Part shown: piece after piece, positions 34,683 to 42,712 of the stretch
How positions within the stretch are numbered: the first letter of the stretch is position 1
How the letters are laid out: the number at the start of each line of letters is the position of its first letter
Assembly (NCBI GenBank): GCA_905235625.1
Contig: CAJOLX010000005.1
Location: forward strand, 1 to 48,546
DNA from: an uncultured Clostridia bacterium
Lineage (GTDB): Bacteria > Bacillota > Clostridia > Oscillospirales > Acutalibacteraceae
Direction: 5' to 3'
DNA length: 48,546 nt
The notes under the pieces: model-generated
Seen by the model: only the letters and a program-made list of their open reading frames with translations
Databases searched by the model: none
Told to the model about the DNA's origin: nothing
Translations under genes and position numbers: made by a program

Positions 34683-35933
34683 TTATTCGTAAAGGGGATA
34701 TTTGCGGCAGATTTCTTCAACTCCCGCATTTATCTCTTCTTTTTTATTCTCAAAATCTGTAACGCAAAGATAAATGAATTCGGCTATCTTCGCCATATCG
34801 TCTTCTTTGAGGCCTCTGGTGGTAACGGCGGCTGTGCCGAGCCTTACTCCGCTTGTTACAAAAGGCTTCTCGGGGTCGTTCGGCACGGCGTTTTTGTTTG
34901 CCGTGATGTGCACGCTGTCAAGCCTCGTTTCAAGCTCTTTGCCGGTAACGCCCGTTCCTCTCAGGTCAAGCAGCATGAGGTGATTGTCGGTGCCTCCGCT
35001 TACGAGATTGAGCCCTCTTGAGGTAAGACCCTGTGCGAGAGCGGCGGAATTTTTGATTATCCGCTTTTGATATTCTTTGAATTCGGGCTTGAGAGCCTCG
35101 CCGAAGCAAACCGCTTTCGCGGCGATAACGTGCATGAGCGGTCCGCCCTGGTTGCCGGGGAATATGGATTTGTTGATTGCGGGCAGAAGCTCCTCTTTGC
35201 AAAGGATGAGGCCGCCTCTCGGGCCGCGCAGAGTTTTATGAGTGGTGGTGGTCACGATATCGGCATAAGGCACGGGCGATGGATGAAGCCCCGCGGCGAC
35301 AAGGCCCGCTATGTGAGCCATATCCACCATGAAATATGCGCCCACGGATTTTGCTATTGCGCCGAGGCGTTCAAAATCGATAATTCTCGGATAAGCCGAT
35401 GCTCCCGCAACTATCATGGCTGGCTTGCATTCTTTTGCCGAAGCCTCGACCTCGTCGTAGTCTATGAAGCCCTCGTCGTTTACTCCGTAAGGAACGAATT
35501 TGTAGAGCTTGCCGCTCGCGTTAACGGGTGAGCCGTGGGTGAGGTGACCGCCGTGAGCAAGGCTCATGCCCATAACGGTGTCGCCGGGTTTGAGCACCGC
35601 GGCGTAAGCCGCCATGTTTGCCTGAGCGCCGGAATGAGCCTGCACGTTGGCAGCCTCGGCTCCGAAAAGCTCTTTCGCTCTCTCTATCGCTATATTTTCA
35701 ACTATATCAACGTATTCGCATCCGCCGTAATATCTTTTGCCCGGATAGCCTTCGGCGTATTTGTTGGTCAAAACGCTGCCCATCGCCGCCATTACGGCAG
35801 GAGAAACTATGTTTTCGCTCGCGATGAGCTCAAGATTTTTCCTCTGCCTGCCGAGCTCAAGATTCATAGCTTCGGCTACCTCGGGATCATATTGTTTTAC
35901 AAACTCTGCTGTGTCGAGATAATCGGAATACAT
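34683..35933 (-). CDS. glyA: Serine hydroxymethyltransferase
   Basis: A PLP enzyme that turns serine and tetrahydrofolate into glycine and 5,10-methylene-tetrahydrofolate, linking to the folate genes in the window. At 416 residues it is the standard bacterial length. Visible: [41 protein letters not shown], the PLP Lys in [24 protein letters not shown], and [14 protein letters not shown]. The ATG follows GGGGA, and a consensus promoter lies about 90 bases upstream. Confidence 0.97.
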   Translation of the reverse strand: MYSDYLDTAEFVKQYDPEVAEAMNLELGRQRKNLELIASENIVSPAVMAAMGSVLTNKYAEGYPGKRYYGGCEYVDIVENIAIERAKELFGAEAANVQAHSGAQANMAAYAAVLKPGDTVMGMSLAHGGHLTHGSPVNASGKLYKFVPYGVNDEGFIDYDEVEASAKECKPAMIVAGASAYPRIIDFERLGAIAKSVGAYFMVDMAHIAGLVAAGLHPSPVPYADIVTTTTHKTLRGPRGGLILCKEELLPAINKSIFPGNQGGPLMHVIAAKAVCFGEALKPEFKEYQKRIIKNSAALAQGLTSRGLNLVSGGTDNHLMLLDLRGTGVTGKELETRLDSVHITANKNAVPNDPEKPFVTSGVRLGTAAVTTRGLKEDDMAKIAEFIYLCVTDFENKKEEINAGVEEICRKYPLYE

Positions 35934-36023
35934 GTTAATTCCCCGCTTTCGTCTGATATACCGCCGTGATTAATGCGTGAAGCCGCTTCGCCGTTAATTC
36001 TCCCCGACTCGGACTACCCGAAA

Positions 36024-36052
36024 ATGATAACATAACGGCGCCGCCGTGTCAA
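36024..36052 (-). promoter_or_regulatory. glyA promoter
   Basis: On the minus strand: -35 TTGACA (36047-36052), a 17-bp spacer, and -10 TATCAT (36024-36029). It is divergent from the kinase promoter, with about 42 bases between the two -35 boxes. Confidence 0.8.
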
Positions 36053-36094
36053 TGCCGCAAATTCACCAAATCGGCTCCTAAAGCCTTTTTTCCC

Positions 36095-36123
36095 TTGACT
36101 GATTTGACATTTCATAATACAAT
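36095..36123 (+). promoter_or_regulatory. Promoter of the FGGY kinase gene
   Basis: -35 TTGACT (36095-36100), a 17-bp spacer, and -10 TACAAT (36118-36123). It lies 40 bases before the GTG start. Confidence 0.8.
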
Positions 36124-36163
36124 AAAAAGCGGAAGAAATTTTTTCGCAAAGGAGAGAAAAGCT

Positions 36164-37738
36164 GTGGAAAACGCAGGCAGATTGATAGAAGAAAACAAAA
36201 CCTCGATTGGCATTGAGCTGGGCTCGACCCGCATTAAAGCCGTGCTTATCGACGAGAGCGGAAATTCTCTCGCCTTCGGCTCTCATAAATGGGAAAACGA
36301 GCTTAAAGACGGCATCTGGACTTATTCGCTCGAGGATGCCGTAAGCGGACTTCAAGACGCTTTCGCCTCTCTCAAAAAAGACGTTTTTGAAAAATATTCC
36401 GTCACGCTCACCTCGGCGGGCTCGCTCGGAATAAGCGGAATGATGCACGGCTACCTCGTGTTTGACGAAAATGAAAATCAGCTTGTAGGTTTCCGCACCT
36501 GGAGAAACGTGATGACCGCCGAGGCGGCTGAAAAGCTCAGCGCCCTTTTCGGCTTTAACATCCCTCAGCGCTGGAGCATAGCTCACCTTTATCAGACGAT
36601 GCTCAGCGGCGAGCCCCACGTGAAAAGCATTCGCTCAATGCACACTCTCGCCTCTTACGTTCATTACAGGCTCACGGGCCGCAGGGTGATAGGCGTGGGC
36701 GAAGCGAGCGGAATGTTCCCCATAGACGCCGAAACGGGCTCGTATAACGAAGAGATGCTTTCAAAATTTGACTCTCTCGCCTCGGATATGCCGTGGAATA
36801 TCCGCGAACTTTTGCCCGAAGTACTCACGGCAGGCGAATTCGCGGGGTATCTCACCGAAGAGGGCGCTCTTTTGCTCGACCCCACCGGCGAATTTAAACC
36901 CGGCGTTAAGCTCTGCCCACCCGAGGGCGACGCAGGCACGGGCATGGTCGCCACAAACTCCGTAAGGCAGAGAACGGGCAATATATCCGCCGGCACCTCG
37001 ATTTTCTTAATGGTAGTGCTCGAAAAGAGCCTTTCAAAGAACTACCCCGAAATAGACATAGTTACCACTCCTTCGGGCTCTGACGTCGCAATGGTGCATT
37101 GCAACAACTGCTCCGGGGAAATTGACGCCTGGGCAGGCCTGTTTGCCGATATGTGCGGAAAGCTCGGGCTCGACGTGAGCATTTACAAGGTGCTCGACAA
37201 AATGTTTGAGCTCGCTCTTTCGGGCGACAGCGACTGCGGAGGGCTCGTCGGCTACAACTACATTTCTGGCGAAGTGATAACCGGGCTTGAAACGGGCAAA
37301 CCGATGTTTTTCAGAGACCCGTCGTCCTCCTTCACCCCCGAAAATTTCGCAAGGCTTCAGCTTTCGTCCGCGGCGGCGACTCTCAGCATAGGCAAAGAAA
37401 TTCTTGACGGCGAAAACGTTAAGATAGACAAGCTCTTCGGCCACGGCGGCTATTTTAAAGCTCCGCTCGCCGGTCAAACCGTTATGGCTGCCGCGCTGAA
37501 CGCTCCGATTTCCGTTGCCGAAACCGCCGGAGAAGGCGGCCCGTGGGGTCAGGCTGTGCTCGCGTCTTACATGATAAACAAAAAGGACGGTCAAAGCCTT
37601 GAGGATTATCTTGACGACGTGATATTCTCAAGCCAAAAATTCACCTGCGTTGAGCCGAACGAAAGCGACGTGGAAGGCTATAAGCGCTTCCTTGAGAATT
37701 ATAAAAAAGGACTTGCCGCGCAGAAAGCGGTAAACTGA
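36164..37738 (+). CDS. FGGY-family carbohydrate kinase
   Basis: The protein has 524 residues. The GTG at 36164 follows GGAGAG at good spacing; an upstream frame extension runs into the promoter and is not translated. N-domain: IGIELGSTRIKAVLID (phosphate-1 loop) and LGISGMMHGYLV with the substrate-side residues. C-domain: PEGDAGTGMVATNSV, NISAGTSIFLMV (ATP-binding) and FGHGGYFKAPLAGQ, then ETAGEGGPWGQA. It belongs to the xylulokinase-like group with RWSIAHLYQ, but the pentose or other substrate cannot be settled. It is a single-gene unit ending at a terminator, divergent from glyA. Confidence 0.88.
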   Translation: MENAGRLIEENKTSIGIELGSTRIKAVLIDESGNSLAFGSHKWENELKDGIWTYSLEDAVSGLQDAFASLKKDVFEKYSVTLTSAGSLGISGMMHGYLVFDENENQLVGFRTWRNVMTAEAAEKLSALFGFNIPQRWSIAHLYQTMLSGEPHVKSIRSMHTLASYVHYRLTGRRVIGVGEASGMFPIDAETGSYNEEMLSKFDSLASDMPWNIRELLPEVLTAGEFAGYLTEEGALLLDPTGEFKPGVKLCPPEGDAGTGMVATNSVRQRTGNISAGTSIFLMVVLEKSLSKNYPEIDIVTTPSGSDVAMVHCNNCSGEIDAWAGLFADMCGKLGLDVSIYKVLDKMFELALSGDSDCGGLVGYNYISGEVITGLETGKPMFFRDPSSSFTPENFARLQLSSAAATLSIGKEILDGENVKIDKLFGHGGYFKAPLAGQTVMAAALNAPISVAETAGEGGPWGQAVLASYMINKKDGQSLEDYLDDVIFSSQKFTCVEPNESDVEGYKRFLENYKKGLAAQKAVN

Positions 37739-37745
37739 TGATGTT

Positions 37746-37782
37746 TTTGGACTTCCGTATTAAGCGAAGACCAAAACGAAAA
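37746..37782 (+). repeat. 37-bp dispersed repeat, copy B
   Basis: It begins TTTGGACTTCCGTATTAAGC and ends ACGAAAA. It is the inverse of copy A with one difference in 37 bases, and begins 8 bases after the kinase stop. Confidence 0.8.
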
Positions 37783-37805
37783 GATAATGCAAACCCATAA
37801 ATTTC

Positions 37806-37839
37806 GGCAGCCCCTCCAAGCGGAGAGGCTGCCTTTTTA
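37806..37839 (+). terminator. Terminator of the FGGY kinase gene
   Basis: Arms GGCAGCCCCTCC and GGAGAGGCTGCC (one mismatch) around an AAGC loop, then TTTTTAT. Confidence 0.85.
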
Positions 37840-37990
37840 TACTATTCTGTTTTCCTTAAATCCCTGATTCATTACAGGCAATCTGTTGAATATTCTTCTG
37901 AAGAAGGCTGCAAGTCTTGCAAAGAAACTATCGTTGATTTTGACTTTTTCTGTTTCGCTTTCGGTGAGAACGCTTCCGTCCGAGCCGATA
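37837..37990 (-). pseudogene. Possible remnant of a secreted-protein C-terminus
   Basis: On the minus strand one frame reads GSDGSVLTESETEKVKIND followed by FFARLAAFFRRIFNRLP and a stop. The aromatic amphipathic end resembles the C-terminal helix of the secreted protein at 17983-19704 (NFFNKIIKTITDW). No start codon or ribosome site is in frame, and a different frame just upstream looks like a signal peptide (MQTKNLKKVFRLFFALFFL). This could be a decayed, frameshifted small exported-protein gene, or chance. Confidence 0.3.
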
Positions 37991-38009
37991 AGAAGAACAA
38001 GGCAAAGAA

Positions 38010-38042
38010 CAAACGAAAAACCTTTTTGAGGTTTTTCGTTTG
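38010..38042 (-). terminator. Possible terminator after the OhrR-type gene
   Basis: 13-bp perfect arms CAAACGAAAAACC and GGTTTTTCGTTTG with a seven-base loop lie 50 bases after the regulator stop. The T-run after it on the minus strand is weak (TTCTTTG). Confidence 0.5.
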
Positions 38043-38091
38043 CATATCCTCCCGAACAATCATTTTTAAAGCTTAAATCAATCCGCGATTT

Positions 38092-38526
38092 TCACCCGAG
38101 CGATGTCATCATTTTGCGCAAAATCACGTAAAGCGTTTGCGCGTCTTCGGCGCTCAGGGACGAGCAAGCCATCATCTGCCCCGGCACGTTCACGGCTTTG
38201 TCTTTCAGCTCTCTGCCGCTGTCGGTCAAGGTGATTATGAGATTTCTCTCGTCCGCCTGCGACCTTTTACGAGTTACAAGCCCTTTGCTTTCAAGAGATT
38301 TCAGCACGGGAGTAAGCGTGCCGGAATCGAGATAGAGGCGGCCTCCGAGCTCCTTTGAGCTCACTTCCTCCGTTTCCCACACCACCATCATCGTTATATA
38401 CTGAGTGTAAGTGAGATTAATCTCGTCAAGAAAAGGCTTGTATGCCTTTACTATACCCTTGCTGCACGCGTAAAGCGGAAAGCAGAGCTGATTGTCAAGC
38501 TTTAAGCAATCGTATTTATCCGCCAT
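38092..38526 (-). CDS. ohrR: MarR-family regulator, OhrR type
   Basis: The protein has 144 residues. It has the OhrR N-terminus LKLDNQLCFPLYACSKGIVKAY with the reactive Cys (residue 15) that senses organic peroxides in known OhrR, then LTYTQYITMMVVWE, KELGGRLYLDSGTLTPVLKSLESKGLVTR (the winged helix-turn-helix), and RSQADERN in the wing. It should repress until its Cys is oxidised. It is the second gene after a TSCPD protein (gap of 1 base), with GAGG before the ATG. An OhrR-box-like palindrome overlaps the operon promoter, so self-control is likely. No ohr gene is seen nearby. Confidence 0.85.
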   Translation of the reverse strand: MADKYDCLKLDNQLCFPLYACSKGIVKAYKPFLDEINLTYTQYITMMVVWETEEVSSKELGGRLYLDSGTLTPVLKSLESKGLVTRKRSQADERNLIITLTDSGRELKDKAVNVPGQMMACSSLSAEDAQTLYVILRKMMTSLG

Positions 38527-38527
38527 A

Positions 38528-38794
38528 TCAGTTCGCCTCGAGGGAAGCGTTGTAAGCTTCTCTCACCGCTTTTGAGAGCTGGTCGCCGCAGGAAGTATTT
38601 TTTCTGCCGCAGGTAACTCCGCCGAGTATCGACTCTATCTCGTCAACCGACTTGCCGTCAACAAGCTTTGAAATGGCTTTGAGATTGCCGTTGCAGCCTC
38701 CGAGAAACGTAACGTTTTTGACCTTGTCGCCGTCAATATCAAGGCTTATAAGCTGCGAGCATACTCCGCTCGTAATGTAATCATAATGAAACAT
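38528..38794 (-). CDS. TSCPD domain protein (TIGR03905 type)
   Basis: The protein has 88 residues. The ATG at 38794 (MFHYDYITSGVC) follows AAGGAG. It has the small-protein form of the TSCPD domain, also known from the C-terminus of adenosylcobalamin-dependent ribonucleotide reductases. Conserved residues: SGVCSQLISLDIDG, FLGGCNGNLKAI, and VTCGRKNTSCGDQLS. Four to five Cys are in positions that may bind metal. The role of the stand-alone family is unknown. Here it is the first gene under an OhrR-box promoter, which suggests a link to peroxide or thiol stress (inference). Confidence 0.85.
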   Translation of the reverse strand: MFHYDYITSGVCSQLISLDIDGDKVKNVTFLGGCNGNLKAISKLVDGKSVDEIESILGGVTCGRKNTSCGDQLSKAVREAYNASLEAN

Positions 38795-38838
38795 GGTTTT
38801 TCTCCTTTGCTTTTTTCGGAAACATCCGTTTTTTTGTG

Positions 38839-38872
38839 ATTTAATTGTACACAATTTAATTGCGTTTGTCAA
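38839..38872 (-). promoter_or_regulatory. Promoter with OhrR-box operator
   Basis: On the minus strand: -35 TTGACA (38867-38872), 17 bp, and -10 TACAAT (38844-38849). The spacer and -10 carry CAATTAAATTGTGTACAATT, closely resembling the ohrA operator of Bacillus subtilis (TACAATT/AATTGTA repeats). The placement would block polymerase. Confidence 0.75.
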
Positions 38873-38900
38873 TAATTTTCTTCGTTATTTTTTCGGAATA

Positions 38901-38936
38901 AAAAAAACAGAGCGCGGTTTTTCCTGCCGCGCTCTG
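38901..38936 (-). terminator. Terminator of the ABC exporter gene
   Basis: 10-bp perfect arms CAGAGCGCGG and CCGCGCTCTG around a nine-base loop. On the minus strand TTTTTTT follows. It lies just after the exporter stop. Confidence 0.9.
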
Positions 38937-38962
38937 CGATTTATTCCGTTTTGCCTTGCGGA

Positions 38963-41900
38963 TTATTCCGTTCTGAGAGCTATAACGGGGTCTTTCTTTG
39001 AGGCTATGCGCGAGGGTATAAGGCCCGCGATAAGGGTGAGCGCGATGCTTATGATTATCAGCGCTATCGCTCCGTTGAACGGAAGCTTCGCAACGTGCGG
39101 TATCGTGGTGAGGTGTTCAATCAGAATATTCACCGGTATGCACAGCAGCAAGGTCATGCCTATGCCTATCGCGCCGGAAATTAAGCCCACTATGAACGTT
39201 TCGGCGTTGAACACTCTCGAAATATCTCTCTTCGATGCGCCGATAGCGCGAAGGATGCCTATCTCTTTGGTTCTCTCAAGCACGGATATATATGTAATAA
39301 TACCTATCATTATAGAGGAAACGACAAGAGAAATGGCAACGAAGGCTATGAGCACGTAAGAGATAATGTTGATTATCTTTGTAACCGAGTCGAGCATAAG
39401 CCCCATGTAATCGGTATATTTTATTTCGGAGCCTTCGTGAGCGCCGTTATATTCGTCAATGATTTGGCTTATTCTGTCTTTCGACTCAAAGTCGAGAGGA
39501 TAAATATTTATCTGAGTCGGGCACGAAATGTCGCCTGCGCCGAGAATTGACAGCGCCTCGAGATAGCTTGAAGCGTAAGGCTGAGGCTCTTCCGGCTCGG
39601 GTTCGGGTTCGAGCTCCGGCTGAGCCGCATCGGGCTGAGCCGCAGCGTCGCCGCTCTGAGCGTCGCCCGCAGGAACGCCGGGAATTACCGCTCCCTGCTC
39701 CCCTTCGAGCACGGTGTAATCTTCAAAATCTCCGTTTACAATCGCATAGAGTATCTTGAGCTTCGTGGCGTTGTCCAAAAGCGAGAATCCCTGCAGCGCC
39801 TGCTCTCCGGTCATGTTTGTAATGCCGTATTGAGAGAGCAGTTCGTCGAGATCCGCAACAAGCTCTTTTCTCTCAGCCGATGAGCGAATGGGCTTCATCA
39901 AAAGCTCAACCGTTCTCTTATATTTCTCGGCTTCTTCTCCGCTGAATTTTTCGTCTATCGCGGCGTAAACTTCATCCTGGGTGGCGGAGGGAAGGGACGA
40001 GAGAGCGGAAAGGTCGTAGGTTTCCGCCGTGGCGGCAGCTTCGGGAGCGTCGCCGTCATTAAACGCAAATCCCACCTCGGGAGTTTCAAACACGCCGGTG
40101 TTTTCGGCTTTTACAGCCTCTTCTTCCTCGGTCTCTTCCTTCGGGAACGGAAGCCCGGTGAACACGTCGGTTTCGGGGTCGGCTTTCTGCTTCTTTACGA
40201 GCTCGCACTCGTTCGTTGCGTTCACAACGTATTCGGTGAGGGCGGTGGTGTAGCCTATCGTGCCCATGGTGGCAACCATGAGGCTGTCTTCGCTCGGCCT
40301 GATTATGCCGACGATAGTGATATCCTCGGCGTCCTCAATAAGCTGCTGCACGTAATAATCGTCGTCGTGCATATCGACCCACGTTGAGGTTTCTTCGTCG
40401 TAGCTGAAATAATCGGGCTCAAGCACGAGCTTGAAGTTTCTGCCGACTATGTCGCCGTATTCGAGCTCATAACTTTTTATTTCAACCTTTTCACCCGACG
40501 CTATTTTTGCAAAATTGGAGGTAAGCTCCTGAGCAGACATAAGGCCGAGACCCTGTATGGTAAGGTCGCTGATTTCGTTGTTTTTGTCAACTATGAGCAC
40601 CACTTCGTTATACGCGGAGGGCCATTTGCCTTCAACAAGGTCATATTGGGATTTGAGCAAATTCTCATTGTCAACCATTTCGAGCCACGTGTTGTAATAG
40701 CTCTGATAGGTTTCCATGGTGGTCGAGTCGATATTCATGCCCTCAAAGCTCATCGTGCCCATGAAGCCGTTCATCATGTCTATGACGGGGCTCGGATAAA
40801 CTCTGTTGAGGCCTTCGGACGTGTCGGAATAATAGATGTTCATGTCGCCCGCGTATTTATATTGAATGGAGCTCACGTTATCCATTATGTCCGATTCGCC
40901 GCTTATGAGAAACTTCTTGAAATCTTCAAGGTCGTTTACCCATATTTCGGAAGAAAGGGATTCGAGCATGCTTGCCGAAACGGTGTTTGAATAAACCTTG
41001 TCGAGATCGTGCCCCACGTCGGAGCTGCCGCTCGGCATTGTTTGCGAAAGGCCCATGAGCAGGGAGTTAAGGTCAACGGTGCTCGCGTCTATCGTGATGG
41101 GATAAGACGTCATCGTTTCCTGCTGAATGGACTCAATGTAAAGCTGGAAGCCGTTTGAAAGCGACAGAATAAGGGCTATGCCGATTATGCCTATGCTGCC
41201 GGCAAATGAGGTTAAGAAGGTGCGCGCCTTTTTGGTGAGCAGGTTGTTGAGAGAAAGAGAGAGCGCTGTCGCAAACGACATTGAAGGCTTCTTTGCCTTG
41301 CGGTCTTTCTTGTTTTTTTCATGGCGGAGCGCTTTCTCCGCTTCTTCCTCTTCGCTCTCGCTGTAAGGCCTGCTGTCATCCTTTATATTGCCGTCAACGA
41401 GCCTTATTATTCTTGTGGAATACTGCTCGGCAAGCTCCGGATTGTGAGTTACCATTACGACGAGCCTGTCGGAGCTGACCTCTCTGAGTATTTCCATTAT
41501 CTGAACGCTCGTTTCGGAGTCAAGAGCGCCCGTAGGCTCGTCCGCGAGCAATATTTCGGAGTCGTTTACGAGAGCTCTCGCTATAGCGACCCTCTGCATC
41601 TGACCGCCGGAAAGCTGGTTGGGCTTTTTGTTAATCTGGTCTTTAAGCCCCACCTTTTCGAGCGCTTCTACGGCTCTTTTGCGCCTTTCCTCTTTGGAAA
41701 CGCCCGACAATGTCAGAGCAAGCTCAACGTTTGAAAGCACGCTCTGATGAGGAATAAGGTTATAGCTCTGAAAGACGAAGCCTACCGAATGGTTTCTGTA
41801 ATTATCCCAATCGGAGTCGTCAAAATCTTTTGTCGATTTGCCCTCGATGATGAGATCGCCGCTCGTGTATTGGTCAAGGCCGCCGATTATGTTCAGAAGA

Positions 41901-42037
41901 GTGGTTTTGCCGCATCCGGAATGGCCGAGAATTGAAACAAACTCGCTTTTTCTGAATTCCACCGAAACGCCCTTGAGCGCCGTTACGCTCTCGTCGCCTA
42001 CGGGATATTCTTTTACTATATCTACAAGCTTTAGCAT
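38963..42037 (-). CDS. MacB-like ABC exporter, ATPase fused to FtsX-type permease
   Basis: The protein has 1024 residues. The ATG at 42037 (MLKLVDIVKEY) follows GGGAGG. Residues 1-230 are an ABC ATPase: Walker A GHSGCGKTT, signature LSGGQMQRVAIA, Walker B LLADEPTGALDS, and the switch His in MVTHNPE. A basic linker leads to the first membrane segment (about 265-295), then a ~570-residue outside domain with an acidic Pro/Glu repeat (ELEPEPEPEEPQP), then three membrane segments near the C-terminus with the FtsX pattern (GILRAIGASKRDISRVF). The layout is MacB-type mechanotransmission, used for peptides, lipoproteins or drugs; substrate unknown. It is divergent from a TetR gene with a palindromic operator. 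Confidence 0.92.
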   Translation of the reverse strand: MLKLVDIVKEYPVGDESVTALKGVSVEFRKSEFVSILGHSGCGKTTLLNIIGGLDQYTSGDLIIEGKSTKDFDDSDWDNYRNHSVGFVFQSYNLIPHQSVLSNVELALTLSGVSKEERRKRAVEALEKVGLKDQINKKPNQLSGGQMQRVAIARALVNDSEILLADEPTGALDSETSVQIMEILREVSSDRLVVMVTHNPELAEQYSTRIIRLVDGNIKDDSRPYSESEEEEAEKALRHEKNKKDRKAKKPSMSFATALSLSLNNLLTKKARTFLTSFAGSIGIIGIALILSLSNGFQLYIESIQQETMTSYPITIDASTVDLNSLLMGLSQTMPSGSSDVGHDLDKVYSNTVSASMLESLSSEIWVNDLEDFKKFLISGESDIMDNVSSIQYKYAGDMNIYYSDTSEGLNRVYPSPVIDMMNGFMGTMSFEGMNIDSTTMETYQSYYNTWLEMVDNENLLKSQYDLVEGKWPSAYNEVVLIVDKNNEISDLTIQGLGLMSAQELTSNFAKIASGEKVEIKSYELEYGDIVGRNFKLVLEPDYFSYDEETSTWVDMHDDDYYVQQLIEDAEDITIVGIIRPSEDSLMVATMGTIGYTTALTEYVVNATNECELVKKQKADPETDVFTGLPFPKEETEEEEAVKAENTGVFETPEVGFAFNDGDAPEAAATAETYDLSALSSLPSATQDEVYAAIDEKFSGEEAEKYKRTVELLMKPIRSSAERKELVADLDELLSQYGITNMTGEQALQGFSLLDNATKLKILYAIVNGDFEDYTVLEGEQGAVIPGVPAGDAQSGDAAAQPDAAQPELEPEPEPEEPQPYASSYLEALSILGAGDISCPTQINIYPLDFESKDRISQIIDEYNGAHEGSEIKYTDYMGLMLDSVTKIINIISYVLIAFVAISLVVSSIMIGIITYISVLERTKEIGILRAIGASKRDISRVFNAETFIVGLISGAIGIGMTLLLCIPVNILIEHLTTIPHVAKLPFNGAIALIIISIALTLIAGLIPSRIASKKDPVIALRTE

Positions 42038-42075
42038 AAGTGCCTCCCTCTGTCTTGACTTTAACACCAAAACCT

Positions 42076-42124
42076 GTTACATTTGTAACGGTTGAATTTT
42101 AACATTCAATTGTGAACAAATCAA
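42076..42124 (-). promoter_or_regulatory. Exporter promoter with palindromic operator
   Basis: On the minus strand: -35 TTGATT (42119-42124), a 17-bp spacer, and -10 TAAAAT (42096-42101). The perfect palindrome GTTACA-TT-TGTAAC (42076-42089) lies just downstream of the -10, around the likely start of transcription. A half site GTTACATT recurs at 42141-42148 before the TetR gene, so the TetR protein probably controls both. Confidence 0.7.
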
Positions 42125-42163
42125 TAACTCCGGCTTAAATGTTACATTAGGGGTAATTTTGTA

Positions 42164-42712
42164 ATGGAAAAAGGCAAGAATGAGAGCGCCAAGCTCACGC
42201 AGGAATGCATTGCGACGGCGCTTATGATGCTTATGGAAAGCAAGGATTACGACGATATTTCGGTTACGGAGCTCACCGAAAAAGCGGGAGTTTCCCGAAT
42301 GGCATATTACAGGAATTACGAGAGCAAAGACGATATACTCATAAATTATCTGCTCGACCTCGGAGCGGAGCTTTTTGACATGCTGTCAAAGCGCAAATTT
42401 GTTTCGCTCAACGACCTTATCGTGCGCGTGGGCCTTTTTCTGCAAAGCAACTACGGGGTAGCTCTCGCCTGCGTTAAAACGGGTCAGGGAGAGCGCCTGC
42501 TTGAAAAAATCATGGAAAAAATATTTTCCGCATATCCCGAAATATCGGGAAACACGGAAAATGAATACAGAACCGCTTTTTACGTGGGGGCGATACTCGG
42601 CGTTTTTAAAAAATGGTTTTCACATCAAATGGAAGAATCCGTTTATGAGATTTCCGACATTATCTGCCGCCTTATTGACAGCGACTCCGCCGAGAAGTTT
42701 TCCGCCCGTTAA
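42164..42712 (+). CDS. TetR-family transcriptional regulator
   Basis: The protein has 182 residues. The N-terminal helix-turn-helix (about 10-58) shows TQECIATALMMLMESKDYDDISVTELTEKAGVSRMAYYRNYESKDDIL, the usual TetR pattern with AYYRNY. The C-terminal ligand-binding half is helical and gives no hint of the ligand; it has the TetR_C-like form seen in Clostridia (FYVGAILGVFKKWF). AGGGG precedes the ATG. It is divergent from the exporter, the standard local repressor arrangement. Its stop overlaps the stop of the convergent SpoIID-like gene by 4 bases. Confidence 0.88.
   Translation: MEKGKNESAKLTQECIATALMMLMESKDYDDISVTELTEKAGVSRMAYYRNYESKDDILINYLLDLGAELFDMLSKRKFVSLNDLIVRVGLFLQSNYGVALACVKTGQGERLLEKIMEKIFSAYPEISGNTENEYRTAFYVGAILGVFKKWFSHQMEESVYEISDIICRLIDSDSAEKFSAR

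Noticed and set aside
36095-36163. N-terminal extension of the FGGY kinase upstream of the GTG
   Set aside because: The extension would start inside the -35 box of the kinase promoter; GGAGAG fits the GTG at 36164.
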